A stretch of DNA of 64,000 nucleotides from Rhizosaccharibacter radicis (GTDB lineage Bacteria; Pseudomonadota; Alphaproteobacteria; Acetobacterales; Acetobacteraceae). This document shows, piece by piece, positions 24,450-33,682 of this stretch; the first letter of the stretch is position 1; every line of letters begins with the position of its first letter. The stretch is from assembly GCA_024508355.1 (NCBI GenBank), contig JAMZEJ010000002.1, forward strand, positions 372,001 to 436,000, in the 5' to 3' direction. The position numbers were made by a program, and so were the translations under genes. Under the pieces are notes generated by a model. It saw nothing but the letters and a program-made list of their open reading frames with translations, was not told where the DNA came from and did no database searches.

Positions 24450-25094
24450 ATGTCCATCCGCCGCCGCACCCTGCTGGCCGCCAGCCCCGCCCTGCTGCTG
24501 GGCGGCGGCGCCCTGTTCGGCGGTGTCCTGGCGGCCGGCGCTCCGGCCCGGGCCGCGGCCGGTGCCGATCCCCGCATGGCCGATCGCGCGCTGGGCAAGC
24601 CGGATGCCAAGCTCGTGGTACAGGAATGGTTCTCGCTCACCTGCACCCATTGCGCCCGGTTCGCGCAGGTGGTGTTTCCCGAGGTGAAGCAGAAGCTGAT
24701 CGATACCGGTCGCATCCGCTACGTCTTCAAGGACTACCCGCTCGACCAGGTGGCGCTGCTGGCCGCCATGGTGGCGCGCGCCCTGCCGCCGGAGCGCTAC
24801 GAGCCGTTCGTGATGAGCCTGCTGGCCTCGCAGGACCGCTGGGCGTTCGCGCCCAACGCCGATCCGCAGGCCGAGCTCGCCAAGATGGCGGCGCTCGCCG
24901 GCATGAGCCACGAGCTGTTCCAGAAGACGATCGCCGATGACGGGCTCAAGCAGGCGATCCTCGACGAGCAGGATCGCGGCGTGAAGCAGTTCAAGATCGA
25001 CAGCACGCCGAGCTTCCTGTTCGGCTCCAAGCTCGTCACGGGCGAGATGGACTACGACACCTTCCTCAAGAACGTGACCGAGGCCGGCGCCTGA
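24450..25094 (+). CDS. DsbA-family thiol-disulfide oxidoreductase, copy 2
   Basis: 214 residues. The signal peptide has a twin-arginine-like start (MSIRRRTLLAASPALLLGGG) and ends near ARAAAG. The domain follows directly: LVVQEWFSLTCTHCARF with Cys 65 and Cys 68, IRYVFKDYPLDQVALLAAMV, KIDSTPSFLF (cis-Pro loop). It is a predicted periplasmic thiol oxidant or isomerase. It shares almost the whole active-site region with copy 1 (WFSLTCTHC is identical) and is 37 bp upstream of smc, the position the single dsbA occupies in other Alphaproteobacteria, so this is probably the ancestral copy. Confidence 0.9.
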   Translation: MSIRRRTLLAASPALLLGGGALFGGVLAAGAPARAAAGADPRMADRALGKPDAKLVVQEWFSLTCTHCARFAQVVFPEVKQKLIDTGRIRYVFKDYPLDQVALLAAMVARALPPERYEPFVMSLLASQDRWAFAPNADPQAELAKMAALAGMSHELFQKTIADDGLKQAILDEQDRGVKQFKIDSTPSFLFGSKLVTGEMDYDTFLKNVTEAGA

Positions 25095-25131
25095 GCCGGA
25101 CGCCGTTCATCCGCCGACGCCGTTCCGTTCC

Positions 25132-28100
25132 ATGCCGGTCTCCTTTTCCCGCCTGCGTATCGCAGGCTTCAAGAGCTTCGCGGAACCTGCCACCGTGGAG
25201 ATCAGGCCCGGCCTGACCGGCATCGTCGGACCCAACGGCTGCGGCAAGAGCAACGTGGTGGAAGCGCTGCGCTGGTGCATGGGCGAAAGCTCGGCGCGGT
25301 CGCTGCGCGGCGGCGAGATGGACGACCTGATCTTCGCCGGCACCGCGGCCCGCCCGGCGCGCAGCCACGCGGAGGTCAGCCTGACGCTGGACGGCACCGA
25401 GGGCGCGGTGCCGCCGCCGTTCGGCGCCCTGGCCGAGCTGCAGATCGACCGCCGCCTGGAACGGGGCGCCGGGTCCGCCTACCGCGTCAACGGCCGCGAA
25501 CAGCGCGCCCGCGACGTGCAGACCCTGTTCGCCGATCTCAACAGCGGCGCCCGCTCGTCGGGCATGGTGAGCCAGAACCGGGTATCGGCGCTGGTGAACG
25601 CCCGGCCGGACGAACGCCGTGCGGTGCTGGAGGAAGCGGCCGGCATCACCGGGCTCCATGCCCGCCGGCACGAGGCCGAGCTGAAGCTCCGCGCCACCGA
25701 AACCAACCTCGGCCGTGCCGAGGATCTGCGGCAGCAGCTCGAAGGCGTGGTGCGCTCGCTGGGAGCCCAGTCCGAACAGGCACGCCGCTACCGCGAGATC
25801 GCGAGCGCGCTGCGCGACGCGGAATCCAGCCTGCTGGCGCTGCTGCACGCGCGGGCGCGGCTCGCCGTGGAGCGCACCGGGGAGGCGAGGCGCAACGCGG
25901 CCGCCGCGCTGGTTCTGGCCGAACGGGCCGCCGCCGAAGCCGATCGCGCCGCCGAGGCCGCGGAAGCGGGACTCCCGGCCCCGCGCGAGGAGGAAGCGCT
26001 CGCCCGGGCGCTGCTGGAACGGCGGCGAGTGGAGGCCGAAGGCGCGGAAGCCGAGGTGGAACGGTTGCGTGCGGCCTTCCAGGCGAGCGAAGCGCGCGTC
26101 GAACAGGCGGCCGCCGATCACAGCGCCGCCGCCGCGCGTCTGGAGGATGCGCGCGACGCCACCGGGCGGCTGGAAGCAGAACGCGAGGCCCTGGTCGAAG
26201 CGCGCGCCAGCCTGCCCGCACGGCAGGCGGCGGCGGTCGAACGTCGCCGGACGCTGGACATCCGCGTCGCCGAGGCCGCCGCCGCGCTGGAAGACGCCCG
26301 CATCGCTGTCGAGGAAGGCCGCCGCCATCGGGACGATGCTCGGCGCGTCCGGGACGAGGCGGCGGCGCGGCTGGAGGAAGCCGCCGCGCGTGCCGGGATG
26401 GCGCGAGCCGAACGCGACGCGCTGCGCGACCGCAGGCCGTCCGCCGACACGCTGGAAGCAGCACTCGCCGCCCGCGCAAACAGCGCGCGAATGCTGGCCG
26501 AAGCGGCGAAGCGCCTGGAAGACGCCAACGCGACGCTGTCGACGGCGCAGCGCCGCGACGACGCCGCTCAGGCCGATGCCCGGGCCGCTGCCGAGCGGCG
26601 CGAGAACGTCGCCACCGCCCTCCGCTCCGCCGAGGCCGCCGCCGGACGCGCCACGAGCGCTCTCGTGGAACTGCGCGGCCGGGACGCCGCCGCCCGGGAC
26701 GCGCTGCCGGACCCGGACATAGTGGCCGATGCGGAACGGGGCGCCCGGCAGGCGGCGGCCGAAGCCGAGAAAGCCCTGGAAGCGGCCGAGGACGCGGTGC
26801 GGCGTCGCGAAGCCGCCCATGCCGCCCGGCTGGAGGCCGAAGCCCGCCACCGCGACGCGGAGCGGGAACGCGCGGCACGGGAAAGCGCGCTCCGCGACGC
26901 GACGATCCGGCTGGAAAGGGCCGACAAGGCGTTGCACGCCGCCCAGGCGGGTCTGCGCGACGCGAAGGGCGCCCTCCTGCCGCCCGACCAGCTGGATCAG
27001 GCGGCCGAAGCGGAGCGGCTGGCCGAGCGGACGCTCGCCGAAGCGCGGCGTGACGAGCAGGCCGCGGAGGAAGCGTCCCGCCTCGCCAGCCGCGCGGCGG
27101 CCGAGGCCGACGCGGCGCTTGCGGAGGCGCAGGCCCGGATCGGCGGCCTGGAAGCGGAAGCGGACGGCCTCGGACGGCTGCTCGGGATCGGTCCGGACGG
27201 TGCTCCCGCGACGGCCGGGCAGGCAGGCGTCGCGACGGGCGGCGGAGCCCCCTCCCGCGCGCCGCCGGTGGTGGACGGGTCGCCGGGCACGGTTCCGGAG
27301 GATGGCATCGGCACCACCCCCGCGAACAGCGACCTGCTCGACGTCGCCGCCGCGATCCGCGGCCCGGCGGAGCTGGATCTCGCGGTGGCTACCCTGTTCG
27401 GCGAAGGGCTCGACGCCGCGGTCAGCATCGCCGCCGCCCCGCCATCCGCCGATGCGGGCCGGGCGTTCCTCCTTCTGCCCCCCGCCGACCCGGCGCCGTT
27501 GCCGGAGGGTGCGACTCCTCTGGCGCGCCTGGTGGACGCGCCGCCGGCCCTCGCGCGGGCGCTGGAGGCCTGCGGCGTTCTCGATGCGGCAGGCGACGGC
27601 GACAGGCTGCAGCCGATGCTGCGGCCGGGACAGGTGCTGGTGGACCGTGCGGGCGCCCTTTGGCGCTGGGACGGGTTCAGGGTCGCCGCCGGACAGCCGA
27701 ACGGGGCGGCCGTGAAACTGCAGCAGCGCCGTCGCTGGCGCTTCCTCCAGGATGCCCTCGCCGAAGCGCGGCTGGCGCTGGACGTCGTCGACGCCGCCCG
27801 TGACGAGGCGGCCGCGCGGCGGACCGAGGCGGACACCGCGCTGTCCCGCTGCCGTGCCGCGCGGCCTCCGGCGGAGCTGGCGCTGCTGACCGCCCGGAAG
27901 CGGCACGCGGAGCTGGCGCAGCAGGATGCCGCCGCGCGGGCGCGGATCGGCGCGCGGCAACCCCAGCACGACGACGCGCTCGCCGCGCAGGACGCGGCCG
28001 CCCGCGCCCACGAGGAGGCCCGGAACGCCCTGGCGGCGCTGGCCGAGCGGGAGGGCGACGCCCCGGCCCGGGATGCCGCCCGGACCGCGGAACAAGCGGC

Positions 28101-29790
28101 GGCGGTGGAGGCCGAGGCGGCGCGGCAGCGGCAGCGCGCGTGCGATGCGGCGCGCGATGCGGCGCGAACCCGGGCCGAACAGCTCGCCGGCCGCGACCGC
28201 GACGCCCGAGGCGCGCTGGACACCCTGCAACCATTGATCGAGCGGGCGCTGGCCGACGAGCAGGCGGCGCGGCTGGCGCTGGACGCCGCGCGCAACGCGC
28301 ACGCGGCGGTACCGGATCCGGCGGGTGCCGCGGAAGCAGCGGAGGCGGCCAGCGATGCGGTGCACGCGGCGGCGAAGGCCCAGGCGGACGCCAGGGCGGC
28401 CCGCGCAGCCGCGGAGATCGCCGACCGGGCGGCGCGCGAGGCGGCGGAACGGGTCGAGCGCACGGCGTTGGAGGTCGATACCCGGCTGGCGGTGGCCGAA
28501 CCGCGCGCCGCCGAAACGGAGGCCGAACGCGACGCGGCGGCGGCGCGACTGGACGCGGCGGAACGTGCGCTGCACGCCCTGCCGGACCTCGCAGCCGGGG
28601 AACACGCGCTCGCGGAAGCGGCCGCCGCCCTGGACTCGCTGCGGAACGCGCAGAACGACGCGCTGCAGGACCAGGCGGCCCTGCGGGCGGAAGAAGCCTC
28701 GCTGCAGGCGCGTGCCGCGCCGCTGGAATCAGGCTTGGCAGAATGGGCGGGCCGGCTGCGGGACGCTGCCGCCGACCACGAGGAAACCGAACGACGGCTG
28801 CGGGCGGCGCAGGCCGAATGGGACCGGGCGGCGCTGACTCCGGACGCGCTGGTGGAGCGGCTGGACGCCGCCGCGCGTGCGGTGGCGGCCGCCATGGCGC
28901 GCCATGCGGAGGCCGCGGGTGCCAGCGAGGCGGCGGCGACGCGACAGCGCGACGCGCATGCCGCGCGCGACGCCACCGCGCGCGCGCTGAACAACGCGCG
29001 GGAAGCCCTGCTGCGCGCGGAAGGCCGGGAAGAACAGGCGCGCGGCGTGATGGCCACGCTGCTGGCCGAACACGGGGAACAAGCGGGCGAAGCGCCGCGC
29101 GACCTGTCGGACAACGCGGAAGCCGCGCTGCGCCGGCGCACGGCGAGCCTGGCGGCGGAACGCGACGCGCTGGGCCCGGTGAACCTGCGCGCGGAGATCG
29201 AGCTGCAGGACGCGGACCAGCGCATGGCCCACATCAGCAAGGAAAGCGCCGAGCTGGAAACCGCGATCAACCGGCTGCGCGGCGAGGTGGGCCAGCTGAA
29301 CCGCGAGGGGCGCGAAAGGCTGATGGCGGTGTACGCGGAGGTGGACCGGCATTTCCAGTCGCTGTTCAGCCGGATGTTCAATGGCGGCCGCGCGCATCTG
29401 GGCATGGTGGGATCGGACGATCCGCTGGAAGCCGGCCTGGAAATCTACGCCCAGCCACCGGGCAAGAAGCTCAGCACCCTGTCGCTGCTCAGCGGCGGCG
29501 AGCAGGCTCTGACGGCCTTGTCGCTGATCTTCGCGGTGTTCCGCTGCAACCCCGCGCCGGTATGCGTGCTGGACGAGGTGGACGCGCCGCTGGACGACGC
29601 CAACGTGGAACGGTTCTGTGCCCTGATCACCGACATGGCGCGCGAGGGGGGCACGCGCTTCCTGGTGGTGACGCACCACCAGCTCACCATGGCGAACATG
29701 GACCGCCTCTACGGCGTCACCATGCAGGAGCGCGGCGTGAGCCGGGTGCTTTCGGTGGACCTGGAAGCGGCGAGCGCGATGGCGGGATGA
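25132..29790 (+). CDS. smc: Chromosome partition protein SMC, unusually long
   Basis: 1552 residues, against about 1150-1200 for most bacterial SMC proteins. The N-terminal ATPase half has LRIAGFKSFA and Walker A GPNGCGKS (33-40). A long Ala/Arg/Glu coiled coil runs from about 170 to 730, then a globular hinge at about 733-865 (DLLDVAAAIRGPAELDLAVA onward). A second coil follows to about 1390. The C-terminal half has signature LSLLSGGEQALTAL (about 1450) and Walker B VCVLDEVDAPLDD. SMC dimers organise and help segregate the chromosome with ScpA/ScpB, which are not in this window. Both coil arms are extended by a similar amount, so this is an architectural feature and not a frame fusion. Confidence 0.95.
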   Translation: MPVSFSRLRIAGFKSFAEPATVEIRPGLTGIVGPNGCGKSNVVEALRWCMGESSARSLRGGEMDDLIFAGTAARPARSHAEVSLTLDGTEGAVPPPFGALAELQIDRRLERGAGSAYRVNGREQRARDVQTLFADLNSGARSSGMVSQNRVSALVNARPDERRAVLEEAAGITGLHARRHEAELKLRATETNLGRAEDLRQQLEGVVRSLGAQSEQARRYREIASALRDAESSLLALLHARARLAVERTGEARRNAAAALVLAERAAAEADRAAEAAEAGLPAPREEEALARALLERRRVEAEGAEAEVERLRAAFQASEARVEQAAADHSAAAARLEDARDATGRLEAEREALVEARASLPARQAAAVERRRTLDIRVAEAAAALEDARIAVEEGRRHRDDARRVRDEAAARLEEAAARAGMARAERDALRDRRPSADTLEAALAARANSARMLAEAAKRLEDANATLSTAQRRDDAAQADARAAAERRENVATALRSAEAAAGRATSALVELRGRDAAARDALPDPDIVADAERGARQAAAEAEKALEAAEDAVRRREAAHAARLEAEARHRDAERERAARESALRDATIRLERADKALHAAQAGLRDAKGALLPPDQLDQAAEAERLAERTLAEARRDEQAAEEASRLASRAAAEADAALAEAQARIGGLEAEADGLGRLLGIGPDGAPATAGQAGVATGGGAPSRAPPVVDGSPGTVPEDGIGTTPANSDLLDVAAAIRGPAELDLAVATLFGEGLDAAVSIAAAPPSADAGRAFLLLPPADPAPLPEGATPLARLVDAPPALARALEACGVLDAAGDGDRLQPMLRPGQVLVDRAGALWRWDGFRVAAGQPNGAAVKLQQRRRWRFLQDALAEARLALDVVDAARDEAAARRTEADTALSRCRAARPPAELALLTARKRHAELAQQDAAARARIGARQPQHDDALAAQDAAARAHEEARNALAALAEREGDAPARDAARTAEQAAAVEAEAARQRQRACDAARDAARTRAEQLAGRDRDARGALDTLQPLIERALADEQAARLALDAARNAHAAVPDPAGAAEAAEAASDAVHAAAKAQADARAARAAAEIADRAAREAAERVERTALEVDTRLAVAEPRAAETEAERDAAAARLDAAERALHALPDLAAGEHALAEAAAALDSLRNAQNDALQDQAALRAEEASLQARAAPLESGLAEWAGRLRDAAADHEETERRLRAAQAEWDRAALTPDALVERLDAAARAVAAAMARHAEAAGASEAAATRQRDAHAARDATARALNNAREALLRAEGREEQARGVMATLLAEHGEQAGEAPRDLSDNAEAALRRRTASLAAERDALGPVNLRAEIELQDADQRMAHISKESAELETAINRLRGEVGQLNREGRERLMAVYAEVDRHFQSLFSRMFNGGRAHLGMVGSDDPLEAGLEIYAQPPGKKLSTLSLLSGGEQALTALSLIFAVFRCNPAPVCVLDEVDAPLDDANVERFCALITDMAREGGTRFLVVTHHQLTMANMDRLYGVTMQERGVSRVLSVDLEAASAMAG

Positions 29791-29881
29791 AGGCGGCGCC
29801 GGCAGCGCCGGGAAGGTCTGGCGTGCGGAGATGCCGGGGCCCATCCTGTTCGCACCGTATCGAGGCCCCTGGACCACCGCC

Positions 29882-30805
29882 ATGATTCCGGAACCGGCGC
29901 ATCGCTATTCTCCGCACAGCGCGCGCTGTGCGGCTGCCAAGCCGAACCGGCTTCTGGAAACCTCCGCCGGTTCCGAATGGGCTTCGGTGCTGATCGATCG
30001 TCACGAGGGAGCCGGTCAGGGTGCGACGTTCGAAACCCATCCGACGACCGACCTGACGCTGGTGGTGGCCACGGCGGGACACCATCAGATCGACGTGCTG
30101 GCACACGGACGATGGCGGTCGGCGTTCTATCAGCCGGGCCATGCCGGCATGACGCCGCCGGGAGAAACCGCCCGGCTGCGCTGGCGCACGGCGCCAGGCG
30201 ACCAGCCGTTCCAGACGCTGCATCTTTATCTGCCGGGATCGCTCGCGGCCGCGGTCGCGGAGGAGTATCGCCGGATCGGCGAGCGGATCGCGCCGGAGCG
30301 GCTGTCGGTCCTGGCGTTCCGGGACGCGACGGTCGAGCGGCACGCGAAGACGCTGCTCGCGGCGCATCGCGCCGGCGCGCCCGACCTTTATGCGGCGGGC
30401 GCCGCGCACTGGCTCGTCACGCACCTGCTTTCGCGGCAGGCGCGGTGGGGATACATCGCCGACGATCCCCGGCTGGCCGCCACCATCACGGACCGGCGGC
30501 TGGCTCGGGTGATCGAGTTCATGAGCGCGCATCTCGACCGCGCGATGACGCTGGAAGAGCTCGCCCGGGAGGCCGGGATCAGCGTCCACCATTTCGGCCG
30601 CCGGTTCCGCGAAAGCACCGGCCTGGGGCCGGCGGCCTATCTCACGACCCTGCGCATGGCGCAGGCGCGGCTTCTCCTGGAGACCACAGACCTCGCCGTC
30701 GCGGAGGTGGCGGCGCGATGCGGCTATTCCCGCGCCAGTGCGTTCGCGACCGCGTTCGCCCGACACGCCGGAATGGCTCCCCGCCGCTACCGCAGGTCCG
30801 CCTGA
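29882..30805 (+). CDS. AraC-family transcriptional regulator
   Basis: 307 residues. The N-terminal half is a cupin-like sensory domain without an identifiable ligand motif. The C-terminal 100 residues carry two helix-turn-helix units: MTLEELAREAGISVHHFGRRF, then the linker STGLGPAAYLTTLRMAQAR and AVAEVAARCGYSRASAFATAF, ending in the AraC signature HAGMAPRRYRR. I chose the ATG at 29882; an ATG 51 nt upstream is in frame but sits against its own GGAG without spacing. It lies 112 bp upstream of, and codirectional with, an SDR gene and is its most likely regulator. Confidence 0.88.
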   Translation: MIPEPAHRYSPHSARCAAAKPNRLLETSAGSEWASVLIDRHEGAGQGATFETHPTTDLTLVVATAGHHQIDVLAHGRWRSAFYQPGHAGMTPPGETARLRWRTAPGDQPFQTLHLYLPGSLAAAVAEEYRRIGERIAPERLSVLAFRDATVERHAKTLLAAHRAGAPDLYAAGAAHWLVTHLLSRQARWGYIADDPRLAATITDRRLARVIEFMSAHLDRAMTLEELAREAGISVHHFGRRFRESTGLGPAAYLTTLRMAQARLLLETTDLAVAEVAARCGYSRASAFATAFARHAGMAPRRYRRSA

Positions 30806-30917
30806 TCTTCGTCATCGGACGATAAGCCTTCGCGATTCCGGCAAAGCGGCTCGCGGGCGCAACCCGGCACGACCGCCGGCCGTCATCACGTCCACCGAAT
30901 CCAAGGACACGCGATCC

Positions 30918-31655
30918 ATGGCTCCGAACGGACGCTCCGTCATCGTCACCGGCTCCTCCACAGGCATCGGCGCCGCGATCGCGGAAAGGCTGGCTACCGA
31001 CGGCTGGGCCGTGACGGTCAACTATTCGGGCAACGAGGCGGCGGCCGAGGCACTCAGGAACAAGCTGGTCGCCGCGGGCGGACGGGCCATCGCCGTCAGG
31101 GCGGACGTCAGCAACCCGGCCGAGGTCGAGGAGCTCTTCGGCAAGACCGAGGCGGCCTTCGGCGGCATCGACGCCCTGGTGAACAATGCCGGCATCATGA
31201 AGCTGGCGCCCATCGCCCAGACGACGGACGAGCTGTTCGACCGTCACCTCGCGATCAACCTCAAGGGCGTCTTCAACTGCCTCCGCGCCGGAGCGCGGCG
31301 CATCCGGCAAGGCGGCCGCATCGTGAGCTTCTCGTCCAGCGTGGTCGGGCTTTATCAACCGACCTATGGCGCCTACGCGGCCACCAAGGCCGGGGTCGAA
31401 GCCCTGACGCACATTCTCGCCAAGGAGCTCGGGAGCAAGAATATCACGGTGAACGCCATCGCGCCGGGCCCGGTCGCGACCAAGCTGTTCCTGGACGACA
31501 AGACGGAGGAACAAATCGCGCAGGTCACGAAGATGATCCCGCTGGGACGGCTGGCCGAGCCGGAGGACATCGCCGCGGCGGTCGCGATGCTGCTCGGCGC
31601 CGACAGCCACTGGATCACCGGGCAGGTGATCCGTGCCAATGGCGGCGCGATCTGA
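30918..31655 (+). CDS. Short-chain dehydrogenase/reductase (glucose-dehydrogenase-like SDR)
   Basis: 245 residues. The cofactor motif VTGSSTGIGAAIAERL is at the N-terminus, NNAGIMKLAPIAQT in the middle, and the catalytic Ser-Tyr-Lys in SFSSSVVGLYQPTYGAYAATK. The C-terminus is ITGQVIRANGGAI. It is a cytoplasmic NAD(P)-dependent oxidoreductase of unknown substrate. The ATG at 30918 has AAGGA 10 nt upstream. The AraC regulator lies just upstream. Its 3' end overlaps the start of a decayed second SDR (31639-31955), so the two probably once formed an AraC-controlled operon. Confidence 0.88.
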   Translation: MAPNGRSVIVTGSSTGIGAAIAERLATDGWAVTVNYSGNEAAAEALRNKLVAAGGRAIAVRADVSNPAEVEELFGKTEAAFGGIDALVNNAGIMKLAPIAQTTDELFDRHLAINLKGVFNCLRAGARRIRQGGRIVSFSSSVVGLYQPTYGAYAATKAGVEALTHILAKELGSKNITVNAIAPGPVATKLFLDDKTEEQIAQVTKMIPLGRLAEPEDIAAAVAMLLGADSHWITGQVIRANGGAI

Positions 31656-31955
31656 GGACACACCGGTCAGGAGCCTCGTCACGATCGTCACCGGTGCGTC
31701 CAGCGGGTTCGGCCAGATGATCGCGCGCGATCTGGCTCAGGCCGGGCACATCGTCCACGCCTCCATCCGCGATGTCGCCAGCGTCGCCCGCGCGGTCGTG
31801 GACGTCGTCTCGGCCCCCCGGGCAAGAAGCCGTTGAGAGTTCATGTGGATCCGGCGAACGACGGCGCGGCGGTGAGCTTCGCGGTGATGGACCGGGTGCG
31901 TGAGCAGTTCCTGCACCGCATCGGCTTTCCGGAGCTGTTGCATCCCGCATCGTGA
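31639..31955 (+). pseudogene. SDR pseudogene: internal deletion plus frameshift
   Basis: The 5' part reads VTIVTGASSGFGQMIARDLA and HIVHASIRD, the start of an NADPH-type SDR. It jumps directly to VASVARAVVDVVSAP, a stretch that in relatives lies about 200 residues later near the C-terminus. At a run of six C (31814-31819) the frame is lost and a stop follows at 31834. The next frame (31833-31955) continues with the family ending, RVHVDPANDGAAVSFAVMDRV and FLHRIGFPELL. Restoring one base at the C-run would give APPGKKPLRVHVDP, matching the intact family. So the gene has lost its catalytic core and carries a frameshift. Its start overlaps the end of the upstream SDR. Confidence 0.8.
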
Positions 31956-32262
31956 AGCGCGGTGTTGTCCGCGTCACCGAAGAAAGCCAGGCGCCTGCCG
32001 CCCGCGTTTCCGCCGGAAGGTCGTTGCAGCACCATTCCCGCGAGCGGGTCGCGGGCACGGCGGCGTTCCGGGCCGCGTGTGCGGTGCTGCCGGGTCGCGG
32101 AAACGAGGCCCCGCTGTCCGCGAGCCCCGTTCCGGCTCGCCGCCCCGGTCACCGCCCGGAACCGGGAGCCCCGCCTCTTCGTATGGAGGCGACATCTTCG
32201 GCCGGTGCGATGCGAAAGGCGGTTGTCATGACAGCGAAGTCGGGGACAGGGACGACCACGGC
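31956..32262. other. Intergenic region, no gene recognised
   Basis: About 300 bp lie between the SDR pseudogene and the metallophosphoesterase. Several short frames are open but none looks coding. No promoter or hairpin stands out. Confidence 0.4.
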
Positions 32263-33381
32263 ATGAGCCCCTCCATCGGCTGGCTGCATATCGGCGATCC
32301 GCACCTGGAAGCCGCCGACGGATGGGAGAGCAGGGATCGCCTGCGGCGGATCGTCGCCGAAGCGAACGATCATCTTGGGAACCTCGATTTCGCCTTCCTT
32401 CCCGGCGACATCGCCAACAACGGCCTCGCGGAGGAATATGGCGCCCTGCACGACGCGTTGTTTCCGCTTCGCCTGCCCTGGCGTGCGATTCCCGGAGATC
32501 ACGACATGGCGCCGGGCGGCCTCGGGAACTTCCTCGGCGCCCTGGCGGAAGCGAACCGGCCGGAAACGGAGGTGATCGCGGGCCATCGCTGCATCTTCCT
32601 GGACATCGTGTCGGGCGGCGGCGGGGGCCCGGATTTCCGGCTGACCATGCATCACCGCAACCGGCTCGCCCAGGAACTCGCCATCGCCGCGGCGGCCGGG
32701 CAGCCGGCGCTGGTGTTCATGCACGCCTATCCGGGAGACCTGGCCGCCGACGGGGCGGAGATCGCGCGAATCATCGCCGATGCGGCGGTCCGCTTCGTGT
32801 CCACCGGGCACACCCACTACAACGAGCTGCTCAACGACGGCCGCACGATCTACGGCGCCGTGCGCTCCACCGGGCAGATCGAGGAAGCGGGGGGTGCCCC
32901 GGGCTACGCCGTGGTGTGCGTGCATGACGGCGTGCCGAGCTGGCGGTTCCGGCCCCTGGGCCAGCCATTTCCCATGCTGCAGATCGTGTCGCCCTGCGAC
33001 CTGCGGCTGGCGACCCGGCTGTTCGAGCCCGCGCAGGTCCCTCGGCCGGGCCCGGTGGATCTGGTGGCGCGTTCCTTCGGTCCCCTGAGCGGGCCGGTGC
33101 AGGCGTCGGTCGACGACCGGGCGGCGGCCCGTCTCGCGCCGGAGCCGGACGGCTTCTGGCGCGGCACGATCGAGATCGATCGTCCGGGGCTGTTCCGGGT
33201 GACGGTGGAGGGCGGTGGCGCGTGGGACGAGATCGAGCTTCTGGTCCGTCCGGCGGAGGCGCCCCCCAAGCGCCGCCCGCCCGTGGCGCTCGGCGAAAGC
33301 TGCCACGCGATCGGATGCTGGCCGCGCGCCGGCCTGCTCGGCACCCGCCTCGGCCCCAACAGCAACGGGCGCGACTGGTAG
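32263..33381 (+). CDS. Calcineurin-like metallophosphoesterase (3',5'-cAMP phosphodiesterase-like)
   Basis: 372 residues. The metal-binding motifs are in order: WLHIGDPHLE (D-x-H), FLPGDIANNG (GDxxxN region), IPGDHDMAPGG (usually GNHD, here GDHD), FMHAYPGD and STGHTHYNE (GHxH). A C-terminal beta-rich segment of about 100 residues follows, possibly a substrate or carbohydrate-binding extension. It has no signal peptide, so it is probably cytoplasmic. The Asn of the GNHD motif normally contacts substrate phosphate, so the Asp there is unusual. The start at 32263 has AGGGA 10 nt upstream. Confidence 0.82.
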   Translation: MSPSIGWLHIGDPHLEAADGWESRDRLRRIVAEANDHLGNLDFAFLPGDIANNGLAEEYGALHDALFPLRLPWRAIPGDHDMAPGGLGNFLGALAEANRPETEVIAGHRCIFLDIVSGGGGGPDFRLTMHHRNRLAQELAIAAAAGQPALVFMHAYPGDLAADGAEIARIIADAAVRFVSTGHTHYNELLNDGRTIYGAVRSTGQIEEAGGAPGYAVVCVHDGVPSWRFRPLGQPFPMLQIVSPCDLRLATRLFEPAQVPRPGPVDLVARSFGPLSGPVQASVDDRAAARLAPEPDGFWRGTIEIDRPGLFRVTVEGGGAWDEIELLVRPAEAPPKRRPPVALGESCHAIGCWPRAGLLGTRLGPNSNGRDW

Positions 33382-33682
33382 CGGCGACCACCGCCGGGGT
33401 TCCCGCCGGCCAGGAACGCGCCAGACATTGTGGCTGCCGGTCCCGCCAGATCCCGCCACGGGGCTGTTCGGGTCGTGGGCGTCTTGCCGGCGGACCACCG
33501 CGCGCCGTCGGGGCCTGGCCGCCGCCGGACGGGCGGGCGCTTCTCGCACCATGGCGCTCGTCCGTGTGCCGTGCCCGAGACGGAACGCCCTGTCGCGGCA
33601 GCCTTCCGCCGCCCGGGGCGTTGCAACGCGGTCCGACTCCTTTGGCCTGCGGTACGGCAAGGAGCGCGAGGGAGGCTTGACC
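33382..33682. other. Intergenic region, no gene recognised
   Basis: About 300 bp lie between the metallophosphoesterase and the next SDR. Its 3' edge holds the strong ribosome binding site GGGAGG of the SDR. Long frames on the minus strand are shadows of the flanking genes. No convincing promoter was identified. Confidence 0.4.

Noticed and set aside
25066..28605. An 1179-residue minus-strand open frame inside smc
   Set aside because: It is antisense to SMC, whose ATPase motifs at both ends are unmistakable; the long antisense frame reflects Ala/Arg/Glu codon bias.
31631..31836. A 67-residue intact small protein after the SDR
   Set aside because: Its sequence is the first and last part of a full-length SDR joined by a deletion, and the family's C-terminal motif continues in the next frame, so it is a pseudogene fragment.
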